Source of the DNA: Acidithiobacillus acidisediminis
GTDB taxonomy: Bacteria; Pseudomonadota; Gammaproteobacteria; Acidithiobacillales; Acidithiobacillaceae
Assembly (NCBI RefSeq): GCF_023277115.1
Contig: NZ_JALQCS010000001.1
Coordinates: forward strand, 2,474,001 to 2,538,000
DNA length: 64,000 bases
Direction: 5' to 3'
Shown: positions 25,092-33,436 of the stretch, in pieces
Numbering within the stretch: the first letter of the stretch is position 1
Layout: the number at the start of each line of letters is the position of its first letter
Translations under genes and position numbers: made by a program
The notes under the pieces: generated by a model
Databases searched by the model: none
Told to the model about the DNA's origin: nothing
What the model saw: the letters and a program-made list of their open reading frames with translations, nothing else

Positions 25092-26669
25092 ATGACCGAA
25101 CATGATCCAAAAGAAGTCGGCATTTCTGTTCTGAAAGCGCTATTGCAGGAGAACCAAGCAGCGACCCCAGAAAACTATCGACTTTTCTACAACCGCATAT
25201 ATGGTTTAGAAACTGCCGGCTCCAAGAGCGGCATATCGCAGGACTGGGGAACTCTCTTGAAAGAATTTCTTTGCGAATGGGATCGCAGTCAAGCAGGGCT
25301 GAGCCACCTACAAAAAATCCAGCAGCGAAATGAGATACTGACGCTAAAACGCGAAGATCTCCTCTATACAGCGATGGCACAGCTCGTGCAGCGCTGGCAA
25401 GGTCTGGCAAGCCGCCCAAGTTCTGATTCCGCTACAAGGGTCGAGGACACTCCTCTTCTGCATCAAGTCTGGACCCGCGCCCTACGTTCGGGTTTTGCTG
25501 TTCCTCTGCGCGGCGATGCGGAAGGCCTAAATGACCTGGAGAGCATCGACCAACTCCTGGCAACGTCGGGCGATGCGGTCGAAGATCTGATCCCGCTTCT
25601 ACGTAAACTCTGGGAGCGCCTGGATCGGGCGGAGGCGAAAAAAGACCGAGTTCAGGAGATCTATCAGCGCGCCCTGGATCTGCTGTTTTCTGGGAGCGCG
25701 GAATTATGCGCCAAGGACCCCTGGTTCAGCGAGCAACTGAAAATACTGCACAAGGCATTTCATCAGGAGCCAACATCCGTTCAGCAGGCGCAAGAACTTC
25801 TGTCCGGGCTGACGGAATTGCTCTACCGGCAAGAGCAACGCCGTGCCCCGGTCAGCGAGATGGACCAAGCCTTACAGGATCTTCTCCAGCTCGTCTTCCA
25901 ATACGTCGAGGCCCTGACGGAGGGAAGTAGCGATACCTACAACGAGTTTGTGCGCCTGAGCACGGAAATAGAACGTAGCGATGATCCCCAGCACATTCGT
26001 GGTCTGGTTGCTACCCTGATTGAACGAAGCCGCAGCTTGCAGGATATGCTGCGGGAGTCCCGTGATGCACTGCGTCAGGCCCGCAGCCAACTGGAAGCTG
26101 CACGTGGCCGCGTGCGAAACATGGAGGAAGAAATTTCCCAGTTGAACCTCTTGGTACATGAAGATCCCTTGACGCATTTACTCAATCGCCGCGGACTGCA
26201 TCTTGCGTTTGAGCGGGAAACGGCTCGAGCAGACCGACACCATCTTCCATTCAGTATTGCCATTCTGGATCTTGATCATTTCAAGAAGATTAATGATCGC
26301 TATGGACATGAAACTGGGGATCAGGTCTTGCGGCATTTTTCTGCTTTACTGCGTCAGAGCTTGCGGGCCGAGGACAGCGTCGCGCGTTATGGAGGCGAGG
26401 AATTCGTTATTCTGATGCCTGGCACTCGATCTGAACTGGCGGTGCAAATTTTGGGGCGTTTACAGGAAAATTTGCGCAATCACCCCCTGGTCAATACAAA
26501 ACAGGCGCAAATCCGTGTGAGCTTCAGCGCCGGAATCGCCGCATGGCAGTCTGGCGTCACCTTGGATGCCGTTCTCTTGATCGCGGACCAGGCCCTGTAT
26601 CGCGCCAAACAAGAGGGACGGGAACGGATTTATCTGGGCATGGATCCACAGGCGAGCCGCCCTGCTTGA
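25092..26669 (+). CDS. Diguanylate cyclase (GGDEF domain), copy 2, with long N-terminal region
   Basis: 525 residues from ATG 25092 (a TTG at 25077 is an alternative; neither has a strong ribosome site). The first 330 residues are helical; the opening LQENQAATPENYRLFYNRIYG resembles the N-terminal helix pair seen in a group of soluble proteobacterial cyclases, and a coiled coil (about 320-355) leads into the GGDEF domain (DPLTHLLNRRGL). Catalytic GGEEF at 434-438 and I-site RAED at 425-428 are intact. Probably co-transcribed with copy 1. Confidence 0.92.
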   Translation: MTEHDPKEVGISVLKALLQENQAATPENYRLFYNRIYGLETAGSKSGISQDWGTLLKEFLCEWDRSQAGLSHLQKIQQRNEILTLKREDLLYTAMAQLVQRWQGLASRPSSDSATRVEDTPLLHQVWTRALRSGFAVPLRGDAEGLNDLESIDQLLATSGDAVEDLIPLLRKLWERLDRAEAKKDRVQEIYQRALDLLFSGSAELCAKDPWFSEQLKILHKAFHQEPTSVQQAQELLSGLTELLYRQEQRRAPVSEMDQALQDLLQLVFQYVEALTEGSSDTYNEFVRLSTEIERSDDPQHIRGLVATLIERSRSLQDMLRESRDALRQARSQLEAARGRVRNMEEEISQLNLLVHEDPLTHLLNRRGLHLAFERETARADRHHLPFSIAILDLDHFKKINDRYGHETGDQVLRHFSALLRQSLRAEDSVARYGGEEFVILMPGTRSELAVQILGRLQENLRNHPLVNTKQAQIRVSFSAGIAAWQSGVTLDAVLLIADQALYRAKQEGRERIYLGMDPQASRPA

Positions 26670-26724
26670 CGAACACAGATCTGGGATCTACAACTAAAAA
26701 GACCAGTGCATCCAAGGAAAAGAA

Positions 26725-27498
26725 ATGGGCAAGAAAACAGGGGAACCTGCTCCCTATAAAGAGGAGTTGCATCGACTTCAGGTAGAGTTGGTCAAGTTGC
26801 AACGACACATCATTGCGCGCGGCGACAAGATACTCATCCTCCTGGAGGGCCGAGACAGCGCTGGCAAAGATGGCAGTATCAAGCGCATCACCGAACATCT
26901 GAGCCCCCGAGAAACCCGCGTTGTCGCCCTACCCAAACCCTCCGATCGCGAACAGAGCGAGTGGTACTTTCAACGCTACATTGCCCACTTGCCCGCAGCT
27001 GCGGAGTTCGTATTGTTCAACCGTAGTTGGTATAACCGCGCCGGAGTCGAACGGGTCATGGGCTTCTGCTCCGACAAGCAATTGGAAGAGTTTTTCCAGG
27101 AGGTCGGTGTTCTGGAAGGGATGCTGATGCGCTCCGGCATTCACCTGCGGAAATTTTACCTCGACATCAGCCGCAAAGAGCAGAAGGCGCGTCTGGCGGC
27201 GCGGGAGGATGACCCGCTCAAACAGTGGAAAACCAGCCCCATCGATCTGCAGGCGGTGAAGCATTGGAAGGACTATTCGCAGGCGCGGAATGAGATGTTT
27301 GCCCGCAGCCACAGCACCCTTTGCCCATGGACCATTGTACGTGCCGATGACAAAAAGGCGGCGCGCCTGCAAATCATCAAGGAAATCTTGCTGCGCCTGG
27401 ACTACGACGGCAAGGATACGACCCTGGTCAGTCCAGATCGCAGCCTGATCTTTGACTACGACCCAACGTACGTGGAAAACGGCAGCATCGCCCCCTGA
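26725..27498 (+). CDS. ppk2: Polyphosphate kinase 2 (PPK2)
   Basis: 257 residues. Uses polyphosphate to phosphorylate nucleoside diphosphates, or the reverse. Walker A EGRDSAGKDG (41-50), the substrate segment LPKPSDREQSEWYFQRYI, the lid NRSWYNRAGVERVMGFC and the FYLDISRKEQKARL strand mark a single-domain PPK2, likely class I. AAGGAAAAGAA precedes the ATG. It follows the cyclase genes on the same strand with a 55 bp gap and converges with rnr. Confidence 0.94.
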   Translation: MGKKTGEPAPYKEELHRLQVELVKLQRHIIARGDKILILLEGRDSAGKDGSIKRITEHLSPRETRVVALPKPSDREQSEWYFQRYIAHLPAAAEFVLFNRSWYNRAGVERVMGFCSDKQLEEFFQEVGVLEGMLMRSGIHLRKFYLDISRKEQKARLAAREDDPLKQWKTSPIDLQAVKHWKDYSQARNEMFARSHSTLCPWTIVRADDKKAARLQIIKEILLRLDYDGKDTTLVSPDRSLIFDYDPTYVENGSIAP

Positions 27499-27526
27499 TC
27501 CAGCGGCGCGCTGCACACAGCCAAGC

Positions 27527-29758
27527 TCAGGACCGGCGGCGGCGCGTCTTCTCCCCCTGCCCCTCCGCAAGTACCCGCTCAAATTCGATCTTGCGCTCAT
27601 CCAGATTCACCTGCACCAAGCGGACGCGAATTTCCTCTCCTAATTGGAAGACCTCGCCGCTACGCTCGCCAACAATGCGATAATGCTTGGCATCAAAATG
27701 ATAGTAATCCGAACCTAGGGTACTGATATGGACGAGGCCCTCGACATAGGCCTCCCGTAGGGCGACAAAGAGCCCAAAACCGGTGACTCCAGTAATGATG
27801 CCGGTATATTCATTGCCAACCTTATCGAGCATGAATTCACATTTCAGCCACTGCACGGCCTCGCGCGATGCCTCATCGGCACGGCGCTCAGTCATGGAAC
27901 AGTGTTGACCCAGGTCTTTCAGCTCTACCAGCGACGGTGCCTTGATCGGCCTGCCGGCCGCAGCCGCATCCAGCATCTCCTGGATTCCGCGGTGTATCAT
28001 CAGATCGGGATAGCGACGGATCGGCGAGGTGAAATGGGTGTAGGCAGGGTACGCAAGACCAAAATGCAAGCTGGTGTCGATGGTGTAATAGGCTTGCGAC
28101 AAGCTGCGTAAGATAATGGTTTGGATCAGATTGGCGTCGGCACGCTCACGGGTTGCCTCGATGATCTGCGCCAGATCCGCACTGCGCGGACGCACTGGCA
28201 GCCGTACCGGTACCCCGAGCTCACCGAGAAAACGGCGCAGGTCTTCGATCTTGTCGGCATTGGGTTCCGGATGCACCCGGTAGAGCATGGGAAACTGGTG
28301 GATGCGGAAATATTGAGCGGCGCAGACATTGGCGGCAAGCATACATTCTTCGATGATGCGATGGGCAACATTCCGTTGCAGCGGCACGATGGCATCGATA
28401 CGCCCCTGCGCATTGTAGAGGATACGACTTTCCTGGCTGTCAAACTCTATCGTGCCCCGCTCTTCCCGCGCCTTTGCCAAGGCCCGGTATAGGTCATGCA
28501 AGGCATGCAGATGCGGCAGTAGTTCTGCATCCACTCCTTCCGCCGCATGCTCGCCGGACAACAGCTGCGCCACCTCGTCGTAGGTAAAACGACGCTGCGA
28601 ACGCATCACGCCGCGCGCAAAGCGAAATCTCTGCACCTCCCCCTGCGCGCCAATTTCCATTTCGCACACCATGCAGAGTCGATCGACATGGGGATTGAGG
28701 GAGCAGAGCCCATTGGAGAGCACTTCCGGCAGCATGGGAATGACGCGGCGCGGAAAATAGACAGAATTGCCTCGGTGACGCGCTTCCTGATCCAGGGCCG
28801 AATCCGGCTGCACGTAGCTTGCCACATCGGCAATCGCCACAAAGAGCCGGAATCCTTCCTCTCCCAAGCGTTCAGCATAGACCGCGTCGTCAAAATCTTT
28901 GGCATCCGCGCCATCGATGGTCACCAAGGGCAGATCGCGCAGATCGCGCCGCCCTTGCTTCATTTCTTCCGGCACCTCCGGCAGGATCTGCGCCGCCTCC
29001 TGCTCTAAGGCTTCCGGCCATTGGAACGGCAGGCCATAGCTGCGCACGGCAATCTCCACTTCCATACCTGGTGCCATGTGCTCGCCGAGGATCTCGACGA
29101 TACGCCCCTCGGGCAGATTGCGCCCATCGGGATAGCACTCGATTTCTAGCACCACAATCTGTCCATGCGTTGGCGCCAACTCCCCCGCTCCCGTCACCAC
29201 AAATTCCTGGCTGAGGCGACGATCTTCCGGCAGCACATACCGACTTTCGCCATCGGCGTGATAGCGACCCACGACCTGGGTCAGGGCATGCTCCAGAACC
29301 CGCACCACAGAACCCTCGAGGCGGCCACGACGATCCTCACCAATGACCCGCCCGAGAATGAGATCACCATGAAAGACCTTGCGCATCTCTCGCGGTGAGA
29401 GAAACAGATCCTTGCCTCCATCGTCCCGAGACAGGAAACCAAAGCCATCCGGGTGGGCGATCACCGAACCACGAATCAATTCCATGGCCTCGGCAATGCC
29501 GTAGGCACCACGCCGGTTGCGCAGCAACTGGCCGTCCCGTTCCATGGCGCGCAGTCGTCTGCGCAACGCCTCTTGATCTTCCTCAGCTACATCCAGGTCT
29601 TCAATCAGATCTTCCAGGCGCGCAGGCTGCCCCAGACCCTGGAGATAACTCAGAATGAACTCTCGGCTGACGATTGGACGCTCATATTTTTCTTTTTCCC
29701 GCTCATACATGGGGTCCCGTTCTGGGAGGGACAGGCTGGGCGACTCTTGCTCCGGCAT
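27527..29758 (-). CDS. rnr: Ribonuclease R (VacB)
   Basis: 743-residue 3'-5' exoribonuclease that degrades structured RNA. Order of parts: N-terminal winged-helix (FILSYLQGLGQPARLEDL), two cold-shock domains, the RNB catalytic domain with TIDGADAKDFDDAVYAER (metal-binding Asp cluster) and HFTSPIRRYPDLMIHR, a C-terminal S1 domain and a short basic tail (KTRRRRS). ATG at 29758 is chosen over an in-frame TTG two codons earlier because AAGGAG then sits 9 bases upstream. Its start region is shared with the promoter of tRNA-Leu on the other strand. Confidence 0.95.
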   Translation of the reverse strand: MPEQESPSLSLPERDPMYEREKEKYERPIVSREFILSYLQGLGQPARLEDLIEDLDVAEEDQEALRRRLRAMERDGQLLRNRRGAYGIAEAMELIRGSVIAHPDGFGFLSRDDGGKDLFLSPREMRKVFHGDLILGRVIGEDRRGRLEGSVVRVLEHALTQVVGRYHADGESRYVLPEDRRLSQEFVVTGAGELAPTHGQIVVLEIECYPDGRNLPEGRIVEILGEHMAPGMEVEIAVRSYGLPFQWPEALEQEAAQILPEVPEEMKQGRRDLRDLPLVTIDGADAKDFDDAVYAERLGEEGFRLFVAIADVASYVQPDSALDQEARHRGNSVYFPRRVIPMLPEVLSNGLCSLNPHVDRLCMVCEMEIGAQGEVQRFRFARGVMRSQRRFTYDEVAQLLSGEHAAEGVDAELLPHLHALHDLYRALAKAREERGTIEFDSQESRILYNAQGRIDAIVPLQRNVAHRIIEECMLAANVCAAQYFRIHQFPMLYRVHPEPNADKIEDLRRFLGELGVPVRLPVRPRSADLAQIIEATRERADANLIQTIILRSLSQAYYTIDTSLHFGLAYPAYTHFTSPIRRYPDLMIHRGIQEMLDAAAAGRPIKAPSLVELKDLGQHCSMTERRADEASREAVQWLKCEFMLDKVGNEYTGIITGVTGFGLFVALREAYVEGLVHISTLGSDYYHFDAKHYRIVGERSGEVFQLGEEIRVRLVQVNLDERKIEFERVLAEGQGEKTRRRRS

Positions 29759-29786
29759 TGACAAAAACTCCTTGCTAATGGATGAT
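29758..29786 (+). promoter_or_regulatory. Sigma-70-type promoter for tRNA-Leu
   Basis: Perfect -35 TTGACA (29758-29763), 17-base spacer, -10 GATGAT (29781-29786), 10 bases before the tRNA 5' end. The -35 overlaps the rnr start codon. Confidence 0.7.
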
Positions 29787-29796
29787 GCGCGTTATT

Positions 29797-29883
29797 GCCG
29801 AGGTGGCGGAATTGGTAGACGCGCTAGGTTCAGGTCCTAGTGAGCGAAAGCTTGTGCTGGTTCGAATCCAGTCCTCGGTACCA
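29797..29883 (+). tRNA. tRNA-Leu (anticodon CAG)
   Basis: An 87-base class II tRNA with a long variable arm. Acceptor GCCGAGG/CCTCGGT (first pair G-U), anticodon stem CTAGG/CCTAG with loop TTCAGGT (anticodon CAG), T-arm CTGG TTCGAAT CCAG, encoded CCA. No clear hairpin terminator follows. Confidence 0.96.
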
Positions 29884-30019
29884 CTCTCCTAAGAATTTTT
29901 TTGATCGATTCATTTCAGGTTGTTCAGGTTTCCTTGCCTTACTATCCACCAAGGCGAGACTTTTGTCCATGCGTTCGCCCGCAGTGGCCCGTGGATACTT
30001 AACCCATAAAGACTAGACG

Positions 30020-30517
30020 ATGAATACGGAAATATTGGCAATTTTCACGGTAGGAACCAGCGCGTCAGGAAAATCTACCTGGGCTCGTGGCCTGCGAGAG
30101 AGCTTTCCGGGGCTACAGATCGAGATTCTGGAGCGCGATCAATTACGCCAGGAATTACATGGCAAGGAAAACCATACCCCGTTTTCCTGGTCCGATTGGG
30201 ATAGTCGTCGCGAGGGCGAAATTCAGGAACGCTGGCTCGCGCGGGTGCGGAGCCTGCTGGATGCCGACGTGCTGGTCTTGGCGGACACCCACATCGACCC
30301 TGCACAATTGGCGCGCGAGGCCAAAGTCCTGGCAGGCTTGGAGGTTCGGGAAATGACGCTGAAATACTTTCCCGCCCAGCCATTGGTGGAACTGATTCGT
30401 CAAGATCAGAATCGCCCCTGCCCGGTGGGCGCCGCAGTACTGCGCGAACAGATTCAGCGGCTGCGGCCAGAAGAGGAGTACTGGCAGGCATTGGAGGCAG
30501 AAAGCGCTCAGCAATAG
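30020..30517 (+). CDS. P-loop kinase-like ATP-binding protein
   Basis: 165 residues. Walker A GTSASGKST (about residues 12-20) opens a small kinase fold, with ERDQLRQELHG, a Walker B-like strand ADVLVLADTHID, and an Arg-containing C-terminal helix region. This resembles the zeta-toxin/polynucleotide-kinase-like group (AAA_33), but the substrate cannot be told. The ribosome site is weak. It precedes the HdeD-like gene by 49 bp on the same strand. Confidence 0.72.
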   Translation: MNTEILAIFTVGTSASGKSTWARGLRESFPGLQIEILERDQLRQELHGKENHTPFSWSDWDSRREGEIQERWLARVRSLLDADVLVLADTHIDPAQLAREAKVLAGLEVREMTLKYFPAQPLVELIRQDQNRPCPVGAAVLREQIQRLRPEEEYWQALEAESAQQ

Positions 30518-30566
30518 CCGGCAAAGCTGCTAGACTCAGGATCATCGCCACCGGGAGTCGCGTACT

Positions 30567-31127
30567 ATGGAACTTCGGCCACCAGATCTCTCTACCGTCC
30601 TGCGGGAAGAACAAAAACGGCTGGGCAAATACACCAAGCCAGTAGCCTTTCTCCTGATCATCATCGGTTTTATCGGCCTCGTCAGCCCCGTCTTTCTCTC
30701 CACCCTGACGGTTGGACTGGTCGCAGCCATCCTCATTCTGGGTGGCATCTTTTGGTCCATCCACTTGTATGGCGATCAGCAACGGCATTTTTCCGATTGG
30801 TTGCGTCCGCTGTTGTTATTGATCACTGGGCTGATCATCGTCTGGGAACCCGCCGCCGGAATCGCCAGTCTCGGGTTGCTGTTCATTTTGTATTTTCTTT
30901 TGGATGCCTACCGCAACTTTACCGCGCATCAGAGTTCCGGCGGCATTGGGCGGCCCTGGTTCATTTTTAGCGGCATTATCGATGTATTCATCGCCCTGTT
31001 GTTTTTATTCACCTGGCCGCGTGGGTCGTTGGTGCTGGTCGGGATTTTTGTGGGCATCAATCTACTCTTTGATGGCATCGCGTTGCTGCTTCTAAGCCGC
31101 TTCCTGACGCCGGGAAATGACAAGTAA
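30567..31127 (+). CDS. HdeD-family acid-resistance membrane protein (DUF308)
   Basis: 186 residues with six hydrophobic helices (FLLIIIGFIGLVSPVF, VGLVAAILILGGIFWSIHL, LRPLLLLITGLIIVW, IASLGLLFILYFLLDAYRNF, IFSGIIDVFIALLFLF, LVLVGIFVGINLLFDGIALL), the internal repeat layout of HdeD. In E. coli HdeD supports acid resistance at high cell density; a role here is inferred. It is followed 17 bases later by the lipoprotein gene, so these form an operon. Confidence 0.85.
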   Translation: MELRPPDLSTVLREEQKRLGKYTKPVAFLLIIIGFIGLVSPVFLSTLTVGLVAAILILGGIFWSIHLYGDQQRHFSDWLRPLLLLITGLIIVWEPAAGIASLGLLFILYFLLDAYRNFTAHQSSGGIGRPWFIFSGIIDVFIALLFLFTWPRGSLVLVGIFVGINLLFDGIALLLLSRFLTPGNDK

Positions 31128-31144
31128 CTACGGGAGCGGCGCGC

Positions 31145-31948
31145 ATGAAAATACATTATATTGCGCTCATTCTCGCCGTAATTGTGGCTATCGCTGCTTG
31201 CGCTCGCGTGCCCGAGGGAGGTCAGGCAGCAACAACCATCCCAGACCAGCATAACAGCCAGACCGCGCTGGATTGGCAAGGAAGTTATGCAGGAAACCTG
31301 CCCGGAGCGGACGTCTCCGCAATCCGGGCGACCGTAGTCCTGCGCAGCAATGGGGAATATATCCAAACTCTCCAGTATGCTGATCGGTCAGGCCTATTTC
31401 GCGAGACAGGAAAATTTCACTGGCTGGCGGGGGGCAACGTGGTCGTGTTACGCGGTCCAAATGGTGGGGGCAGTCGCTTCCAAGTGCAGGAAAATGCCTT
31501 GCTTCCTCTGACCCAGGAGGATCAGCCTCTATCTGTCGGCAATCAGCAATGGCCTTTGCACAAAGTGGGAGATTTCACTAGCACACAGGAACTTTACCAG
31601 AGCTTTCGCTGGCAACTGCAATCCTTACCTGCTAACCATATAGAGGTCCATTCTGCCAGCAAGGCGCCATACCTCGTTTTTTCGCCAGCAACGCAGCACT
31701 TGAGTGGATGGGATGGATGTAATCGCATTGCTGGTGCTTACACCGTCGGAAATGATCAACACCTACATTTTGGACCCATCATCTCCACACGTATGGCATG
31801 TGCTGGTGTGACCATTGATCAGCCCTTTGCCATAGTACTCGAACATACCGCTGCATTTCGGACGGAAAAAGAACATCTATTGTTATTGGGTGGCGATGGC
31901 GCGGTACTCGCGCGCTTCCGTGCACTATCGCAACCAGAACCGCATTAG
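31145..31948 (+). CDS. NlpE-like/META (HslJ) domain lipoprotein
   Basis: 267 residues. Signal peptide with lipobox IAAC (lipidated Cys at about residue 20). The N-terminal half matches the NlpE beta-barrel pattern (WQGSYAGNLPGADVSAIRATVVL, YADRSGLFRETGKFHW); the C-terminal half is a META/HslJ domain (LVFSPATQHLSGWDGCNRIAGAY ... ISTRMACAG, the usual CN and MAC motifs, given in part). Probably outer-membrane anchored; in E. coli NlpE signals envelope stress through Cpx and HslJ relates to novobiocin resistance. The function here is inferred. Confidence 0.83.
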   Translation: MKIHYIALILAVIVAIAACARVPEGGQAATTIPDQHNSQTALDWQGSYAGNLPGADVSAIRATVVLRSNGEYIQTLQYADRSGLFRETGKFHWLAGGNVVVLRGPNGGGSRFQVQENALLPLTQEDQPLSVGNQQWPLHKVGDFTSTQELYQSFRWQLQSLPANHIEVHSASKAPYLVFSPATQHLSGWDGCNRIAGAYTVGNDQHLHFGPIISTRMACAGVTIDQPFAIVLEHTAAFRTEKEHLLLLGGDGAVLARFRALSQPEPH

Positions 31949-32044
31949 CCATCGATTTCCATAATCCATAGTGATGGTGTGCGTGGTACCGAGAAATTGT
32001 GCAATACCCCGCGGCGCAGAAGGTGCGGCTGCAGCTCCGCCCGG

Positions 32045-32320
32045 TCAGCGAGCCGCGTGCTCCTGCTCCAGCCGATACACCCAAGCCAGCAACTCCGCCA
32101 CCGCTTGGTACAGTTTTGGCGGGATTTCCCGGTCCAAGTCCAGTTGCATGAGCAGAGCCACCAGCTCCTGAGACTCATGGACGTAGACCCCAGCAGACTT
32201 GGCCGTGGCAATGATCTGCTCGGCGATCAGGCCTTGCCCCTTGGCCACCAGGGTTGGCGCCGAGGCCCCAGGACGGTAGTGCAGTGCCGCCGCGCTTTTT
32301 TGCTTATTCTGCTTGCTCAC
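32045..32320 (-). CDS. FlhB C-terminal-domain-like protein (free-standing)
   Basis: 91 residues from GTG 32320. It aligns with the cytoplasmic domain of this window's FlhB: ALHYRPGASAPTLVAKGQGLIAEQII against ALRYDEGKDAAPVLLAKGADRVAARI, and EIPPKLYQAVAELLAWVYRL against QIPAQLYRAVAELLSYLYQI (each given in part). It has no membrane helices and begins just after where the self-cleaving NPTH motif would be, so it lacks the switch site. Overlaps the end of the FliK-like gene by 17 bases and is therefore coupled. A role in substrate-specificity switching is inferred. Confidence 0.85.
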   Translation of the reverse strand: MSKQNKQKSAAALHYRPGASAPTLVAKGQGLIAEQIIATAKSAGVYVHESQELVALLMQLDLDREIPPKLYQAVAELLAWVYRLEQEHAAR

Positions 32321-33377
32321 TAGCCTCCTCGACCGCAACCTGCGGGTGCAATCCATAGGCTTGCAGAGCGTCTAACAGTTCCTGCTTCCTCGCCTGCAGC
32401 AATGCCAATACCGATGGCGTTGCCCGAATACGCATGTGCAAGGCGTCGGCGCGGATGCGCAGATGGGCGTCCAGCTTTCCCATCGCTGGCAAATCCAGCT
32501 GCACCCGACTGTCCCAGGAAGCCCCTTGCTCCTCTTGCTCCGCGTGACCGCCGCGAGAATCTTCTTGCCGACGCCCGATGGTCCAGGACACGCTCTGACC
32601 CGGCCATGGTGAAAACGTCCACAGCATCTGCTGCTGCAGGAGTGCCTGCCCTTGCTGTTGCAACAGCGGCTGCAGGGATGAGGGTAGTGCAGGCGATAAC
32701 GCGGCAGATAGTGCGGCGACCTGGGTATAGGCTCCCAGGGCTTGCTGTCCCTGCCAAGAAGGCGTCTCCGTCGTGCCAAAGATCGAGCTGCTGCCCTGCA
32801 GCAAAGTCCGCCCCACATTCTCCCCGCTCAGCAGCGGACTCAACCTGCCTTGTGGCTCCTGTAACAAGCGCTGCAGAGGATAGTTTCCCTGCGCCCAAGC
32901 CTTCAGATGTCCCTCATAAAAGAGACCACTATTCTCCACCCCTTGCTGTAGTGACGCAGCCAAGAGGGTACTGAATTGCTGGCCAGCGGGATCGAGGCGA
33001 GGCAGCGATAGAGCCGCTGGTGCTGCGCCCTCACCCACCGCAGAGGCAAACAAGGTTTGGGTCAGCAAGGATAGCGACGACTTTGGCAAACTCTGCTGCG
33101 CTTGTGGCTGCAACAGCAGGAATTTGGCTTGTTCCTGTCCGCCGAGATAAATCAGAGAGAGTTGCTGGACGTCACTGGGCCAGCGCTTAGGGAGCTGCAA
33201 TAGAAAATCCTGTCCCAGGATACGAACCAGGCTTTGCGTACCAGAACGCCCAACAATCAACCCAGAAAGCTGCGTCCCCGGCGCCGCAAAATTTGCCGCC
33301 GGTCTGCCTGTCGGCAGCGTCTGCCCTTCACCAATGCCGCCGAGCTGCGCCAGAATCGGAACGGGGTAGGTGGACAT
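32304..33377 (-). CDS. FliK-like hook-length control protein (second copy)
   Basis: 357 residues, Gln/Leu/Ser-rich in the middle. The C-terminal third (LPAMGKLDAHLRIRADALHMRIRATPSVLALLQARKQELLDALQAYG, given as description of its span) matches the Flg_hook domain that in FliK contacts FlhB to end hook export. Differs from the main fliK in length and sequence. It is coupled to a free FlhB C-domain gene. Upstream by 59 bp lies a YcgR gene. Could tune hook length or serve a different export switch; unproven. Confidence 0.72.
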   Translation of the reverse strand: MSTYPVPILAQLGGIGEGQTLPTGRPAANFAAPGTQLSGLIVGRSGTQSLVRILGQDFLLQLPKRWPSDVQQLSLIYLGGQEQAKFLLLQPQAQQSLPKSSLSLLTQTLFASAVGEGAAPAALSLPRLDPAGQQFSTLLAASLQQGVENSGLFYEGHLKAWAQGNYPLQRLLQEPQGRLSPLLSGENVGRTLLQGSSSIFGTTETPSWQGQQALGAYTQVAALSAALSPALPSSLQPLLQQQGQALLQQQMLWTFSPWPGQSVSWTIGRRQEDSRGGHAEQEEQGASWDSRVQLDLPAMGKLDAHLRIRADALHMRIRATPSVLALLQARKQELLDALQAYGLHPQVAVEEASEQAE

Positions 33378-33436
33378 GGCGGCAGGCTAAGGCGTGGAGA
33401 ATGGCTGATGGAAGCCATCAACCCGCTGGAACAACA

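Noticed and set aside
29914-29931. Tandem TTCAGGTTG/TTCAGGTTT repeat after tRNA-Leu, considered as an attachment-site remnant
   Set aside because: Only 8 shared bases, not a copy of the tRNA 3' end, and no integrase gene nearby.
33403-33423. 9-bp inverted repeat between ycgR copy 2 and the FliK-like gene, considered as a terminator
   Set aside because: No T run follows on either strand; function unclear.
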